Position numbers and translations under genes: made by a program. From Ignavibacteriota bacterium (lineage in GTDB: Bacteria; Bacteroidota; Ignavibacteria; Palsa-1295), in assembly GCA_003151825.1 (NCBI GenBank), contig PLYO01000022.1:16496-80495 (forward strand): DNA of 64,000 nt, in the 5' to 3' direction. This document shows positions 29,501-37,935 of this stretch, piece after piece. Each line of letters starts with the position of its first letter. Position 1 is the stretch's first letter. A model generated the notes under the pieces. The model saw only the letters and a list, made by a program, of their open reading frames with translations. It had not been told where the DNA came from and searched no databases.

Positions 29501-29683
29501 CTGGACGGTGGCTTTCAGAAGCGGCTCGCCCGTTTTCGCGTCGAGGATTTTCGCGCTGATTTTTCCGTATTGCGCGCGTGCATCGCCGGCAATACCGATC
29601 GCGGCAACCATTGCCAAACCCACGAGGGCACCCGTCCGAAAAATCCGGAACGAAGGACTCTTACCAAACCGATTTCGTATCAT
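26558..29683 (-). CDS. TonB-dependent receptor with carboxypeptidase-regulatory domain
   Basis: A 1041-residue outer-membrane receptor. Order: signal peptide (about 1-38, ending GDARAQ), carboxypeptidase-regulatory-like domain (about 40-125; GKISAKILDAKTGEPLLKATV, AGYEPDTIYHV), plug (about 145-245; SGRQR-like MPGRQRIQDVIMLTPGAV, FHGSRGTSNSIRLNGVEITDP, IDVVTGSADASKGGFTGGEI) and a 22-strand-type barrel ending in Phe (RVYLNFTLRF). No SusD-like gene is adjacent; instead the next genes are the giant secreted protein and PorV. This triplet resembles clusters in Ignavibacteria-type genomes. Ligand unknown. Confidence 0.92.
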   Translation of the reverse strand: MIRNRFGKSPSFRIFRTGALVGLAMVAAIGIAGDARAQYGKISAKILDAKTGEPLLKATVQIVQNRLGAFSKDNGVATIINVPPDENYSVVAKYAGYEPDTIYHVKVQSDITTGLNYKLGVKGGVVVNIVAQAPLVEKTKTDISSKFSASEFASMPGRQRIQDVIMLTPGAVQDNANGGISFHGSRGTSNSIRLNGVEITDPLTGTASSLQSGLSRLAISEIDVVTGSADASKGGFTGGEINTQTRAGGTDLDFQAHYRTEVPSLFGSNSNGFKQMPAGDQIYEFALGGPLFTQDVKFYITGRLNSFSNYNVFTDVAGGTNGQGFQNQGLGVIDPLGNNLGSLPDMEQYSRTATGKLSFDAFGLSIQANAAVNAQSRLGNGAGVPGTTNGGTQYEPNYYYPATEWTNDVYSITGRGQIGDGVIEFTGAYSLYDIQSGLYDVTQPVNALHEPQFLSIADNYTINPDGSLTAKPDGIIDIYTPVNRQIPDPANPTQPYSSQVPGLNPFTGHIEGPAINASSANAYGIVGLFNVVGNEQGGFDIENTGQAQFSGNYSIQVGSHFLNGGFESNIMSIYKYNDQLPWDANPFKDSFLVHPYTGAVYFTDKMEFSDITFAPGLRFDMYQPDANQIPDLYNPLGVGANGLTAPGYALTPTKLQTQLSPRLAITYAVTDQTTFNFGYNWYFKEPNLNDVLTNTAGGNLTAIAQVLARGNQIIGQAGLQAEKTKEVDVGFSTQLSDIFAFSITGIYKDLRNEDGLELISSPLLPIGYTVYSNDQYGTDRSIELVAEKRMSDNYSMKLNYTYGAAMGTSNSATSAYSALINQDPNSVQAVLPLTPFPLSYDKTNVMNFLFNLNYNKGEGPTIFGQKLLEWFSLSTTTVYYTGTPYTAVNLKGAQIGPTDGDREPDYFETDATLTRTIPFEDLFGPSMSKLFLDLQLEVTNVFNRTTPLYVYAATGQGNNDGLGNTLPSSTEYFNNPTNSLGGQIDALGNLYYNPRIDLNHDGRVSVAEQQIAYTQYRNDYFNRNIWYQVPRRVYLNFTLRF

Positions 29684-29714
29684 TATTCCTATTCGAAATG
29701 TCTAAGTTCGCTTT

Positions 29715-29777
29715 GGATCGAACCGTTCGCCGAAGCGAACCTTCCCGGCCCGTTCGCTTTCGCAAGCGGTTCGATCC
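29715..29777. repeat. Imperfect 26-bp inverted repeat upstream of TonB receptor
   Basis: Arms 29715-29740 and 29752-29777 both begin or end with GGATCGAACCG and its complement, with four mismatches, around an 11-base loop. It lies in the gap before the TonB receptor gene; terminator of the upstream gene or a REP-like element are both possible. Confidence 0.6.
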
Positions 29778-29882
29778 GATGCAAGAACACATGAAGAGAT
29801 TTTAAGTCGCGGGAAGTTCGAAAAAAAGCAGAAAATTCAAAAAAATTAGTGTGCGGCGGAAAGAACATGCTGCGCCACGCCA

Positions 29883-31886
29883 TTACCGCAGAAGCGACAT
29901 GCTCCCCGAAACACTCACCCCGTCCGCCTGGAGCGTGTACCGATAGACTCCGTCCGCCAGATCGCCTGCATTAAACACCGCCGTGTGCATCCCGGCTCCC
30001 ATCCGCCCGTTCACTAAGGTTGCTATGGGCCGCCCAAGCATGTCCGTAACGCTGAGTAGCACATTGGATTCGCTCGGAAGCGTAAATTGAATCGTGGTGG
30101 AAGAAGCTAAGGGATTGGGATAATTTTCCAAAGCGATCGCAGACACAGTGCCGGCATTGTTTGACACCCCCGAAGAGGCAAGCGAAAGCGTATCGTGGAA
30201 GAAGTTAATAATGTCCCAGTCGCTGGCGCCGTTCTTTGCTGTCGTTCCCGCTGCGGTATCCGCTGCGTACATCACGGTAGGAGAAAACGCGGCGAGAGAA
30301 GCGCCGTTCCAATCCGAGACCTGTGGCCACCGGAAGTCAATTTTACCAAAAGTGCCTGCGGGGCCGGTGTTAAACCGAAAAGGAGTGGGTTCGGTCCAGG
30401 TTTTGCCGCCGTCCTTCGTTAATTGATAATAAATACTGCCATAAAGCTTTACCGTATCGATGGTGAAAAAGACAGTATCGGCCACGGGAAAGGTCTGATA
30501 AAACACGGCAAAAGTATTGGGATCGGAACTCTGCGCGATTGTTGGATAATTGATGTAAAGGTCTGCCTCATCGTCAAATGGGCTATGGGAGTAGAAAGCG
30601 AGCGAGCCGAGCAAGCTATACTGAGCAGAATCGCCGGAAACGTTGCTCACAAAATCGAAGTCGCTATCGGAGGCAACATCGAAGAGATGAAGGCTGACCT
30701 CGGTAGGATAATCAAAAATCGTGTCGTTATCGAAAACCTCTTGGTCCTCCTCCCACAGAATTTTCGCATTTTCGCCGTTGTAAAAGAAATCAAGACCGGG
30801 CGAGGGCCCCGTATAAATTTCTTTACCGTTAGTAGGATCGGTCTTACTCTGATCTGCTATCGTTTCAAGCGGGTTGAAATTATCTTGTGGCCACGTATTG
30901 CCGCCGTCCGTGGATTCGATAAAATATAGGCTTGCGCTTGGAGTTGCTCCAACAGTTGCGTAATACGTTTCACGCCAAAGCAGCCCGACCTTCCCTTTTG
31001 GCGAAACACGCAAAACATAATCGCCTGACTGATCATATCCAGCGAAAGCATCGTTACTATTGTTCGTGCCAATTTCCTGAGACCAGCCATTAAAAGCCGC
31101 TTTCCCTGTTTTGTCTAATGAAAACGTGCCAAATTCAATGTAATCCGCAGCAAATCCATCTTTCGGATTACTAAAGGAAGAGACAATGTATATCGTGTCG
31201 GCAGCGGGAGAGATACCGATGTAAGGCCACAACAGGTCGGCAGAGCCATTGACGCCATTCGTTCCGCACTCGGTCATTGCGAAGTTTCCATCGCCGGGAT
31301 TGCCCTGCTCGACCCATAGAGCACATTCATAGGGTGTGTTAATCGTATCGGGATGCACAAGCGGCAGCGTGAATCTGTGCGCGGCGATGATGGGCACATA
31401 CTTGCCCCCACGATTGTAAAGGATCATGCAGGGAAAGCCCGACCTGACATTTGAAAGTACGATGGGAGCCTTCCAGGTATGCCCGCCGTCGCTGCTAAAT
31501 GTGTAGTACACCCTGCGGCTCAGAAGATTCGTATCGTGGACCCAATCGCTGGAAAGTTCCGTAATCACGGCGTGAACGTATAACGGATTACTCGGATCGA
31601 CCTGAATGTTGTGCAGTGCGCGGCCATCGGTCTGAGGCTGCTGCAAATGTCCACTAATTGGTAATGAGTCGGCCCCCGGTATCGAAACGGCGGATGAAAG
31701 CGGTTGCAGCGGCGCGCCGCTGGACCAATTTCCGCCTCCCGCATAATGCACCGGGGCGTTATCTCCCGAATAGCTGCGCGCGATGGATGTAGCCGAATAA
31801 TGGTTTGAAAGGCCCTGAGCCTGCAATGAAAGTGACGGAAGAAGGGCAATCGTAAGGATTGCAAAAAGTAGCGAATGATGCTTCAT
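29883..31886 (-). CDS. Secreted BNR/sialidase-like repeat protein with T9SS tail
   Basis: A 667-residue exported protein (MKHHSLLFAILTIALLPSL, ending LQAQ). At least three Asp-box motifs of the S-x-D-x-G-x-TW type are visible: FSSDGGHTWKAP, ESTDGGNTWPQDN and LTKDGGKTWTEP, indicating a six-bladed sialidase-like propeller. The end (LENYPNPLASSTTIQFTLP, VTDMLGRPIATLVNG, DLADGVYRYTL) is a T9SS type A sorting domain. Enzyme activity is not proven, since Asp boxes occur in many non-enzymatic propellers. Transcribed from the TATTTTTG box at 31969-31976. Confidence 0.85.
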   Translation of the reverse strand: MKHHSLLFAILTIALLPSLSLQAQGLSNHYSATSIARSYSGDNAPVHYAGGGNWSSGAPLQPLSSAVSIPGADSLPISGHLQQPQTDGRALHNIQVDPSNPLYVHAVITELSSDWVHDTNLLSRRVYYTFSSDGGHTWKAPIVLSNVRSGFPCMILYNRGGKYVPIIAAHRFTLPLVHPDTINTPYECALWVEQGNPGDGNFAMTECGTNGVNGSADLLWPYIGISPAADTIYIVSSFSNPKDGFAADYIEFGTFSLDKTGKAAFNGWSQEIGTNNSNDAFAGYDQSGDYVLRVSPKGKVGLLWRETYYATVGATPSASLYFIESTDGGNTWPQDNFNPLETIADQSKTDPTNGKEIYTGPSPGLDFFYNGENAKILWEEDQEVFDNDTIFDYPTEVSLHLFDVASDSDFDFVSNVSGDSAQYSLLGSLAFYSHSPFDDEADLYINYPTIAQSSDPNTFAVFYQTFPVADTVFFTIDTVKLYGSIYYQLTKDGGKTWTEPTPFRFNTGPAGTFGKIDFRWPQVSDWNGASLAAFSPTVMYAADTAAGTTAKNGASDWDIINFFHDTLSLASSGVSNNAGTVSAIALENYPNPLASSTTIQFTLPSESNVLLSVTDMLGRPIATLVNGRMGAGMHTAVFNAGDLADGVYRYTLQADGVSVSGSMSLLR

Positions 31887-31968
31887 TGTGTTTCCGAAAA
31901 TAATACTTAAAAACGTTTAGACCGCGAAACGTAGCTTGCCGACCGGTTTACGAACCGTCTAAGACATG

Positions 31969-31976
31969 CAAAAATA
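31969..31976 (-). promoter_or_regulatory. TATTTTTG -7 box of BNR/T9SS gene
   Basis: On the minus strand TATTTTTGC matches TAnnTTTGY about 80 bases before ATG 31886, between the engB stop and the BNR gene. Confidence 0.5.
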
Positions 31977-32019
31977 ACTCTTTTTTTACCTCGGCGCGTG
32001 AAATTCATAATTTGAGCGT

Positions 32020-32640
32020 TCATACTTCGGCTGGTTGCTGGAACACGCGGGGGGCGCGGGAGTTGCTCCCGGCGGCGGATTGGGCGATAAATCTTCGAAG
32101 ATCGGCCATTCCACGGCCCTCCACGCTCGATGTTGTGAAAATTTTTGAGATCGAATCGGACTCGCCAATCGCGCGAACGTGACCGGCAATATCCCGCTGT
32201 TTCGCTTTATCGCATTTCGTGAGCACGATAAAGAGGGAGATCTCGTGATCGCGGAACCACTGGATGGCTGCTTCGTCGCTTTCCATGCGCGGATGGCGCG
32301 CATCGATGAGCAGCCCGACGTCGGTAAGCTCCTTTCGCTCGATAAAATACCGCTCGGCCACGCGCGCCCACTCCACGCGTTCGGACTTGGCATGTCTCGC
32401 ATAGCCATAGCCCGGCATATCGACAAGATAAAACGCGCCATTGACAAGATAGTAATTGAGCGTGCGCGTTTTCCCCGGCGTCCCACTCGTTTTCGCCAAT
32501 TGCTTCCGATCCGCCAGGGCGTTCAAGAGCGAGGATTTTCCGACGTTCGAACGGCCAATCAATGCGACCTCCGGCTTGCCATCGACAGGCAGCGTACCCA
32601 CCGAAGCGAAGCTGGAAACGAACGCGGCATCGAATTTCAT
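32020..32640 (-). CDS. engB: Ribosome biogenesis GTP-binding protein EngB/YsxC
   Basis: A 206-residue TrmE-Era-EngA-like GTPase. Motifs: G1 GRSNVGKS (29-36), G3 DMPG (74-77), G4 TKCD (141-144), G5 TTSS (169-172). The N-terminal FVSSFASVGTLP and the DMPGYGYARH stretch are typical of EngB, which takes part in 50S assembly. The C-terminus has about 20 extra residues (APRVFQQPAEV). Start ATG 32640 fits family length. The palindromic repeat at 32655-32718 separates it from the next upstream gene on the strand. Confidence 0.95.
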   Translation of the reverse strand: MKFDAAFVSSFASVGTLPVDGKPEVALIGRSNVGKSSLLNALADRKQLAKTSGTPGKTRTLNYYLVNGAFYLVDMPGYGYARHAKSERVEWARVAERYFIERKELTDVGLLIDARHPRMESDEAAIQWFRDHEISLFIVLTKCDKAKQRDIAGHVRAIGESDSISKIFTTSSVEGRGMADLRRFIAQSAAGSNSRAPRVFQQPAEV

Positions 32641-32654
32641 GGAATAATTTTAGC

Positions 32655-32718
32655 GTAGGGGCGCATGGCAATACGCCCACAGCCCTGACAAATTGGGCGC
32701 ATTGCCATGCGCCCCTAC
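32655..32718. repeat. 25-bp inverted repeat (GTAGGGGCGCATGGCAAT type)
   Basis: Arms 32655-32679 and 32694-32718 pair with a single mismatch around a 14-base loop. The outer end reaches into the 3' end of the thioredoxin-fold gene and supplies its TAG stop (32715-32717). Sequences of this type occur scattered in many bacterial genomes. Confidence 0.8.
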
Positions 32719-33965
32719 TTTTTAATGGAGCCTTTCGTGGATGTGCCGTTGGAATCCGCAGGATTCGCCGCTTTTTCGGCTTCGGCTTTTTCCATCATGG
32801 TCTTGAGCTTGTGGTAGTAGCCTAACTGCTCCACAAAATAGCTCTGGTCGTCTTTCGGCGCGTCGGCGATGGCGGTTTCTTCATCGTGGATAGCGTCATC
32901 GGCGCGGTGCAAGCGGCCATTGACGAGCGCGCGGGTATCGTAATAATTGGGGTCGCTCCCCTTCTTGGCAATCGCCTCATCGATGAGTTGCAGGGCGTGA
33001 TCGTAGTCCTTCGAATAACTGGCGAGATTCCATGCGTAATCGTTGAGCAAATCGGGATCGCGGAAGTGGGTAAAGGTCATAGTCCACTCGATCACCGCGT
33101 TGACGCTATCGTGCAGCTTCCGTTTACTGAAATGGTCGCGAAGGTGATCGAGAAGTTCGTAATGCAAAAGGCTGTCGCCCGGAGCGTTACCGAGCGATGC
33201 CATAAATTCCTCGATGGGCGCGGTATTTCCTTCGACCTGAAGCCTGAGATAAGCATATCGCAACTGCGCCGCTCGCGCGACGGTGGGATAAGCCTTCGCC
33301 TGGGCCAAACCTTGCAAGTGATAGAGCACGCTATCGTACTTCGAACGCTCTTCGAACATATCGATGAGTCCTTCGCGCAACACGATGGACGTAGTGTCGC
33401 GCCAAAACGCCGCGATCATGCTGGCCATTGTATTGCGGCCTTCGAGGATTTCTGTAAGCCGCGCTTCCAACTCGGTGGCTGTCAATTTTTGTGGAAATAC
33501 GATGCGATCCATTTCCGTTTTGTCGGGAGCGATCACGATCATAGCCGGACGGATAGCAACGCCGTAATCTTTTTCGAGGCCGCTTAAGCGCCAGCCGAGA
33601 TTTCGGAGACTATCCAAACCCACCGAGGGCGGCGGATCGGTAGCAAAATCATTCATCGCCGGCTCGAAGCGCGACCGGATAAATTTCTGAAGCGACGCGC
33701 TGCCCATCACTTCATTGGCGAGATGGATGCTGTTCGAATCGACAAGATCGAGATCGAAGGCCAGCGTGGGCTTGCCCGAACGTACCGAATTGAGCACCGC
33801 ATCGTCCCACATCGTTTGGAATGGAAAGTCGTAATGCAATGCGGGCGTGGTGCTGGATTGCCGGCCGGTTTTCATTTGCGACCAAAGTGGACTAATGCCC
33901 GCCAGAAGCAAGCAGCCGGCAAAAAGAGCGGAAAAAATTATCGCGCGAGTAGAATTTCTTGGCAT
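32715..33965 (-). CDS. Exported thioredoxin-fold/TPR protein
   Basis: A 416-residue protein with signal peptide (IIFSALFAGCLLLAGISPLWSQ). Residues about 45-170 (FPFQTMWDDAVLNSVRSGKPTLAFDL, FIRSRFEPAMNDF, GVAIRPAMIVIAPD) resemble a thioredoxin-like domain but have no CxxC pair, so redox activity is unlikely. The rest is alpha-helical with TPR-like units near 290-390 (DLLNDYAWNLASYSKDYDHALQLIDEAI, PNYYDTRALVNGRLHRADDAI). It ends with a Lys/Ala tail. Perhaps a periplasmic scaffold; no operon partner is evident. Confidence 0.65.
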   Translation of the reverse strand: MPRNSTRAIIFSALFAGCLLLAGISPLWSQMKTGRQSSTTPALHYDFPFQTMWDDAVLNSVRSGKPTLAFDLDLVDSNSIHLANEVMGSASLQKFIRSRFEPAMNDFATDPPPSVGLDSLRNLGWRLSGLEKDYGVAIRPAMIVIAPDKTEMDRIVFPQKLTATELEARLTEILEGRNTMASMIAAFWRDTTSIVLREGLIDMFEERSKYDSVLYHLQGLAQAKAYPTVARAAQLRYAYLRLQVEGNTAPIEEFMASLGNAPGDSLLHYELLDHLRDHFSKRKLHDSVNAVIEWTMTFTHFRDPDLLNDYAWNLASYSKDYDHALQLIDEAIAKKGSDPNYYDTRALVNGRLHRADDAIHDEETAIADAPKDDQSYFVEQLGYYHKLKTMMEKAEAEKAANPADSNGTSTKGSIKK

Positions 33966-34358
33966 TTCGATGCACCAAGAACACGCGAGAGGCTGCTCCG
34001 TTTCCCGTGATTGCTCGTTTCATTACCCCAGTCCCCGATCGAAATGTCCTACGCCGAGCTAAGAAGGCTCAACGGGTGGGTAGGAAGGTAGTGGCGAAAT
34101 TGCCCGATATTCGTGTGGTGCTGGCCCCAAATGTGTGAATCTTGTAACATTTTTCCAAAGTTTTGTAACACATTTTGAAAATCCTTATCGTAATTTTGCA
34201 ACCAATTGATCGACGGAGCTTCTGCCGGCGTGGGTCGGAGAATCGAAAAGCCGAACCGAAGCATCCTTCAACGATGCATCGGCCCGGCCTCCCGGAGATC
34301 AGTTGCCAGGTTCGGCTAACGAGCTGGCTTGTTTAACTAATTCTTTTCAATAACGCTT
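33966..34358. other. Divergent regulatory region before Cys-rich gene
   Basis: Holds the first copy of the shared composite promoter (34129-34198), reading rightward, then a leader of about 150-250 bases. No gene recognised; the small minus-strand frame at 34049-34264 is a shadow of the promoter. Confidence 0.6.
34129..34198 (+). promoter_or_regulatory. Composite stress promoter, copy 1
   Basis: GTGTGAAT box, TGTAAC at 34143-34148 and again at 34164-34169 (21 bp apart), then -7 box TAATTTTG at 34191-34198. It is the only plus-strand copy and drives the Cys-rich gene and perhaps the two T9SS genes behind it. Confidence 0.75.
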
Positions 34359-34451
34359 ATGATTAAGCAATTTGTTCCCAAACGTGCTGAAGCCGCGCAA
34401 TCCTTGCGCCCGGCGCAAAGAACGAATTCCATCACGCGCTGTTTTCCCGCT

Positions 34452-35237
34452 ATGAGAAAGAGCAGCCTAACCCATTCGGCATGGAGGTCCAGCGGCGGCA
34501 TCTTGCCGATGATCGCGGCCTTGCTGCTGCTGGTTGCCGGGCCGAGGGTGGGCAATGCGCAAGCCTTTTGCCCCTCAATTCCGGGAGATTGCAATAGCTG
34601 GATTGGCCCAATCACTATAACCGTTTCCATGGCAGGCGAAGGCGCTACCGGCATGGGAAGACCCTATGATTCGCTTTCTGCCGGTTACACTCCCGTGGAC
34701 GATAGTCTAATGGATTGTCCTGATAGTCTAAACGAGTTTCCCTACGTCGGTGATTCCAGCTACTCCATGCACTGTTGCCTCTCGATAACGTTTTGTTATG
34801 AGTGCTGCAATGGCGTCTTAACGACCTTTATTGAACAGGTGACACCCGATAATGCTTTTTGTAGTCCGACAGACCCACAGGTTATGATTAACTGGGCGTC
34901 CGATTATGCGAGTAATTGGGCTGCGGAGAATTACGTCACATGGGGCGGTGCATGCGACCCTGCGCTCCAGCCCCCGTGTCCTCCCGGTCAATTGATCATT
35001 AAAAACGATCTTCCGGAATGCTGGACCCAAGCATCCGTGTCGGGGCAATACACCTACTCATGGTGCAGAGCCAACGGCTGTATTTGCCAGACGGTATGCC
35101 AGGTTTGCTGGAATGGAACGGAATTTACAACCTTAAACTGTAGTCCGCCAGAAGTGATTAATGGTCCGTGCGCTTGCACCCCCGCTCCCCAAACTCCATG
35201 GTTAGATGGAACATGTTATTCGGTTTGCGGCGATTAA
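34452..35237 (+). CDS. Cysteine-rich secreted protein, unknown family
   Basis: I start at ATG 34452 because it leads into a signal peptide (MIAALLLLVAGPRVGNAQ); the frame is open to 34359. The mature protein of about 220 residues has roughly 22 cysteines, many paired or close (MHCCLSITFCYECCNG, CRANGCICQTVCQVCWNG, GPCACTP, GTCYSVCGD), as in disulfide-stabilised or metal-binding extracellular domains. No family recognised. It is the first gene behind a composite stress promoter and is followed four bases later by a T9SS protein gene. Confidence 0.6.
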   Translation: MRKSSLTHSAWRSSGGILPMIAALLLLVAGPRVGNAQAFCPSIPGDCNSWIGPITITVSMAGEGATGMGRPYDSLSAGYTPVDDSLMDCPDSLNEFPYVGDSSYSMHCCLSITFCYECCNGVLTTFIEQVTPDNAFCSPTDPQVMINWASDYASNWAAENYVTWGGACDPALQPPCPPGQLIIKNDLPECWTQASVSGQYTYSWCRANGCICQTVCQVCWNGTEFTTLNCSPPEVINGPCACTPAPQTPWLDGTCYSVCGD

Positions 35238-35241
35238 ACTA

Positions 35242-36588
35242 ATGAAAAAAAAAACTATCTTTTTCGCGCTCCTCGCAAGCCTGGCGTTTTCGTCAGGCTT
35301 GCGGGCGCAATACCGTTGGCACATCGTGTATTCGAATCATGTCGATAGTACTTATTACGGATTCCAAACTATTTCTTGCTTCGGAGAAAACTGCTCTGTA
35401 GCGGGCGATTTTCAGGCCGCTATTGAAAAGCCAGATTCCGAATTTATTATTCACAGCACCGATGGGGGTCTGACATGGATATCAGTGGACTCCATACCGC
35501 AAGTAATGTTGTACCCTCGCTGGGGTGCTCGTTTTTACTGGTATAAAATTCAACAGATTGATTCCCTCGACGCCATTGCAGTGGACGAACTCGCCGGCGC
35601 GATTGTTCAGACGTTCGATGGCTGGCAAACGTTTCAAACCGACACGACTAATAGCGTTCAACTCACGGTTAATGGCCAAGACACCACGTTCAGCGGTGGA
35701 TATTACGATGTCAATTTTTCGAATGCGGCTGAAGGAATGCTAAACGGGGGGTTTGGATTTTATTATTCCACCTTAGACTCCGGGAAACATTGGGATAAGC
35801 TAATTACGAATAATGCCGCCGCGTTTCACTCTTATGGCAGCGGCATGTTTCGCGTTTTCGTTCCGCCGAATAAGATTTTAACAACCTACGACGATTGGAG
35901 AACTTTGGATACGTCCTTGATCGTACTTACCGATTCCATCGAAAGTTCCTTTTTCGTTCCCCAATTTCTGACCTTTGGAGGTAACGATTCCTTAGTGATG
36001 CTGAGTTTGCATTTTGATTCGACGATGACGCATTACTCCCTTTCGATCGCGATCTCTTCCGATTTGGGACAGAACTGGCAGTACCCGCTCCACGATACTG
36101 TTGCATTAGATCCCCTCACCATATCTCCTTTAAGCAATCGTATGATTGCGATTGCGGGCGAAGATTCCTCTGGACGAATCGTCATGAGCACGGATCAAGG
36201 AGCAACGTGGCATGTCTATTCCGTACCTCTCGATAACGGCGTATCTTATTATTCAATTATCAGTGTAGCTGTGACGGGATCGGGGCGTGTCATTGCGTCC
36301 ATTCAGGTGGACAGTAGTTCAGATGGTTCCGTGCTTGCCTATTTAGAGCCTGTTCCTTCCAGCGTGGTGCCTACACTGTCTACGCAACAAAATTTAACAC
36401 TTTATCCGAATCCGGCAACGAATATACTTAACATCGCACCGCCATCCGGAACGATTTCCATTCTCGATCCCCTGGGCCGCAGCTATACCGTTCCAGGAAA
36501 TGGCGATGTGCGCGATGTTTCCTCGCTCCCGCCCGGCGTGTATTTCGTAAGCGATGGCGCAAGCCGGGCGAAGTTTGTGAAGAAATAA
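35242..36588 (+). CDS. Secreted propeller protein with T9SS tail, paralogue 1
   Basis: Start at ATG 35242 (MKKKTIFFALLASLAFSSGLRAQ) gives a standard signal peptide. The 448-residue product has BNR/YCF48-like blades (HSTDGGLTWISVDSIPQV, MSTDQGATWHVYSVPLD, YYSTLDSGKHWDKL) and a C-terminal T9SS type A domain (LYPNPATNILNIAPPSG, ISILDPLGRSY, LPPGVYFVSDG, AKFVKK). It is a tandem paralogue of the next gene, with blocks of nearly identical DNA. Expected on the cell surface; ligand unknown. Confidence 0.85.
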   Translation: MKKKTIFFALLASLAFSSGLRAQYRWHIVYSNHVDSTYYGFQTISCFGENCSVAGDFQAAIEKPDSEFIIHSTDGGLTWISVDSIPQVMLYPRWGARFYWYKIQQIDSLDAIAVDELAGAIVQTFDGWQTFQTDTTNSVQLTVNGQDTTFSGGYYDVNFSNAAEGMLNGGFGFYYSTLDSGKHWDKLITNNAAAFHSYGSGMFRVFVPPNKILTTYDDWRTLDTSLIVLTDSIESSFFVPQFLTFGGNDSLVMLSLHFDSTMTHYSLSIAISSDLGQNWQYPLHDTVALDPLTISPLSNRMIAIAGEDSSGRIVMSTDQGATWHVYSVPLDNGVSYYSIISVAVTGSGRVIASIQVDSSSDGSVLAYLEPVPSSVVPTLSTQQNLTLYPNPATNILNIAPPSGTISILDPLGRSYTVPGNGDVRDVSSLPPGVYFVSDGASRAKFVKK

Positions 36589-36593
36589 TTCCA

Positions 36594-37931
36594 ATGAAAA
36601 AAAGCACTATCTTCTTTGCGCTCCTCGCACTCCTGATGATTTCATCGGGAGCGCGGGGCCAATATCGTTGGCACATTGTGTACCCTGATCTTGTGGATTC
36701 CCCCTATAACTTCAATAGTGTTTCATGTTTCGGAGAAAACTGTTCCGTGGCAGGTTCAGCACTGATAGGTGCTGGTAATGCGATACGCGATACCAGTTTT
36801 ATTATTCACAGCACGGACGGGGGTTTGACCTGGAATTCTGTTGATGCTATTCCGCAAGTAATTCTTCACCCTCACGGGGGCGCTTATTTTGTCTTCGATA
36901 AAATTCAACAGATTGATTCCCTCGACGCCATTGCGGTGGACGAACTCGCCGGCGCGATTGTTCAGACGTTCGATGGCTGGCAAACCTTTCAGACCGATAC
37001 TACCAATAGCATCGATCGCGAATATTACGATGTTGATTTTTCGACACCAGCCGAAGGCATGCTAAACGGGGGGTTTGGATTTTATTATTCCACCTTAGAC
37101 TCCGGAAGACATTGGGATCAGCTCATTATAAATCATGGAGTCGCCTTTCATTCATATGGCAGCGGCATGTTTCGCGTCTTTGCTTCTCCCGATACGATTT
37201 TCACCACTTATGACGATTGGAGAACGTCGGATACGTCCTTGATCGTACTTACCGATTCCATCGAAAGTTCCTTTTTCGTTCCCCAATTTCTGACCTTTGG
37301 AGGTAACGATTCCTTAGTGGTGCTGAGTTTGCATTTCGATTCGACGATGACGCATTACTCACTTTCAATTGCAATCTCTTCAGATTTAGGACAGAACTGG
37401 CAATATCCCCTTCATGATACCGCCGAATTATATCCTACCACAATATCCCCTTTGAGCAATCGCACGATTGTTATTGCTGGTGAAGACTCCTCTGAGCGTA
37501 TTGTTATGAGTACGAATCGAGGAGTTTCGTGGAATGTTTATGCGGTACCCCTTGAGGATAGTATACCTTATTATCGGATTCTGTCGGTTGCTGTGACGGA
37601 ATCGGGCCGTGTTCTCGCCTCCGTTAGAACCGATAGTAATGGGGGTGATTATAGCCTGCTCGCATATTTGGAAACGGTTCCATCGAAAGTGAACGAAAGT
37701 ACCGCTTCTCAAACTGATTTTGAAATTTACCCCAATCCTGCAACAAATATTCTTAATCTCATATCGCCATCCGTAACGATTTCCATTCTCGATCCTCTTG
37801 GCCGCGGCTATGAGGTAAAACAAACCGGCAACACGCTGGATGTCTCCTCGCTTCCGACGGGCGTGTATTTCGTGAGCGATGGCGGGCGCACCAATGCTGC
37901 GCCAAGTCGGGCGAAATTCGTGAAAAAATAG
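36594..37931 (+). CDS. Secreted propeller protein with T9SS tail, paralogue 2
   Basis: The 445-residue product starts MKKSTIFFALLALLMISSG and follows its paralogue after five bases. Blades HSTDGGLTWNSVDAIPQV and MSTNRGVSWNVYAVPLE and the T9SS end (IYPNPATNILNLISPS, ISILDPLGRGYEV, LPTGVYFVSDG, AKFVKK) mirror the first copy. Near-identical DNA blocks, for example around 36900-36985 and 37220-37400, alternate with clearly diverged ones, suggesting repeated gene conversion. Confidence 0.85.
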   Translation: MKKSTIFFALLALLMISSGARGQYRWHIVYPDLVDSPYNFNSVSCFGENCSVAGSALIGAGNAIRDTSFIIHSTDGGLTWNSVDAIPQVILHPHGGAYFVFDKIQQIDSLDAIAVDELAGAIVQTFDGWQTFQTDTTNSIDREYYDVDFSTPAEGMLNGGFGFYYSTLDSGRHWDQLIINHGVAFHSYGSGMFRVFASPDTIFTTYDDWRTSDTSLIVLTDSIESSFFVPQFLTFGGNDSLVVLSLHFDSTMTHYSLSIAISSDLGQNWQYPLHDTAELYPTTISPLSNRTIVIAGEDSSERIVMSTNRGVSWNVYAVPLEDSIPYYRILSVAVTESGRVLASVRTDSNGGDYSLLAYLETVPSKVNESTASQTDFEIYPNPATNILNLISPSVTISILDPLGRGYEVKQTGNTLDVSSLPTGVYFVSDGGRTNAAPSRAKFVKK

Positions 37932-37935
37932 CGCA

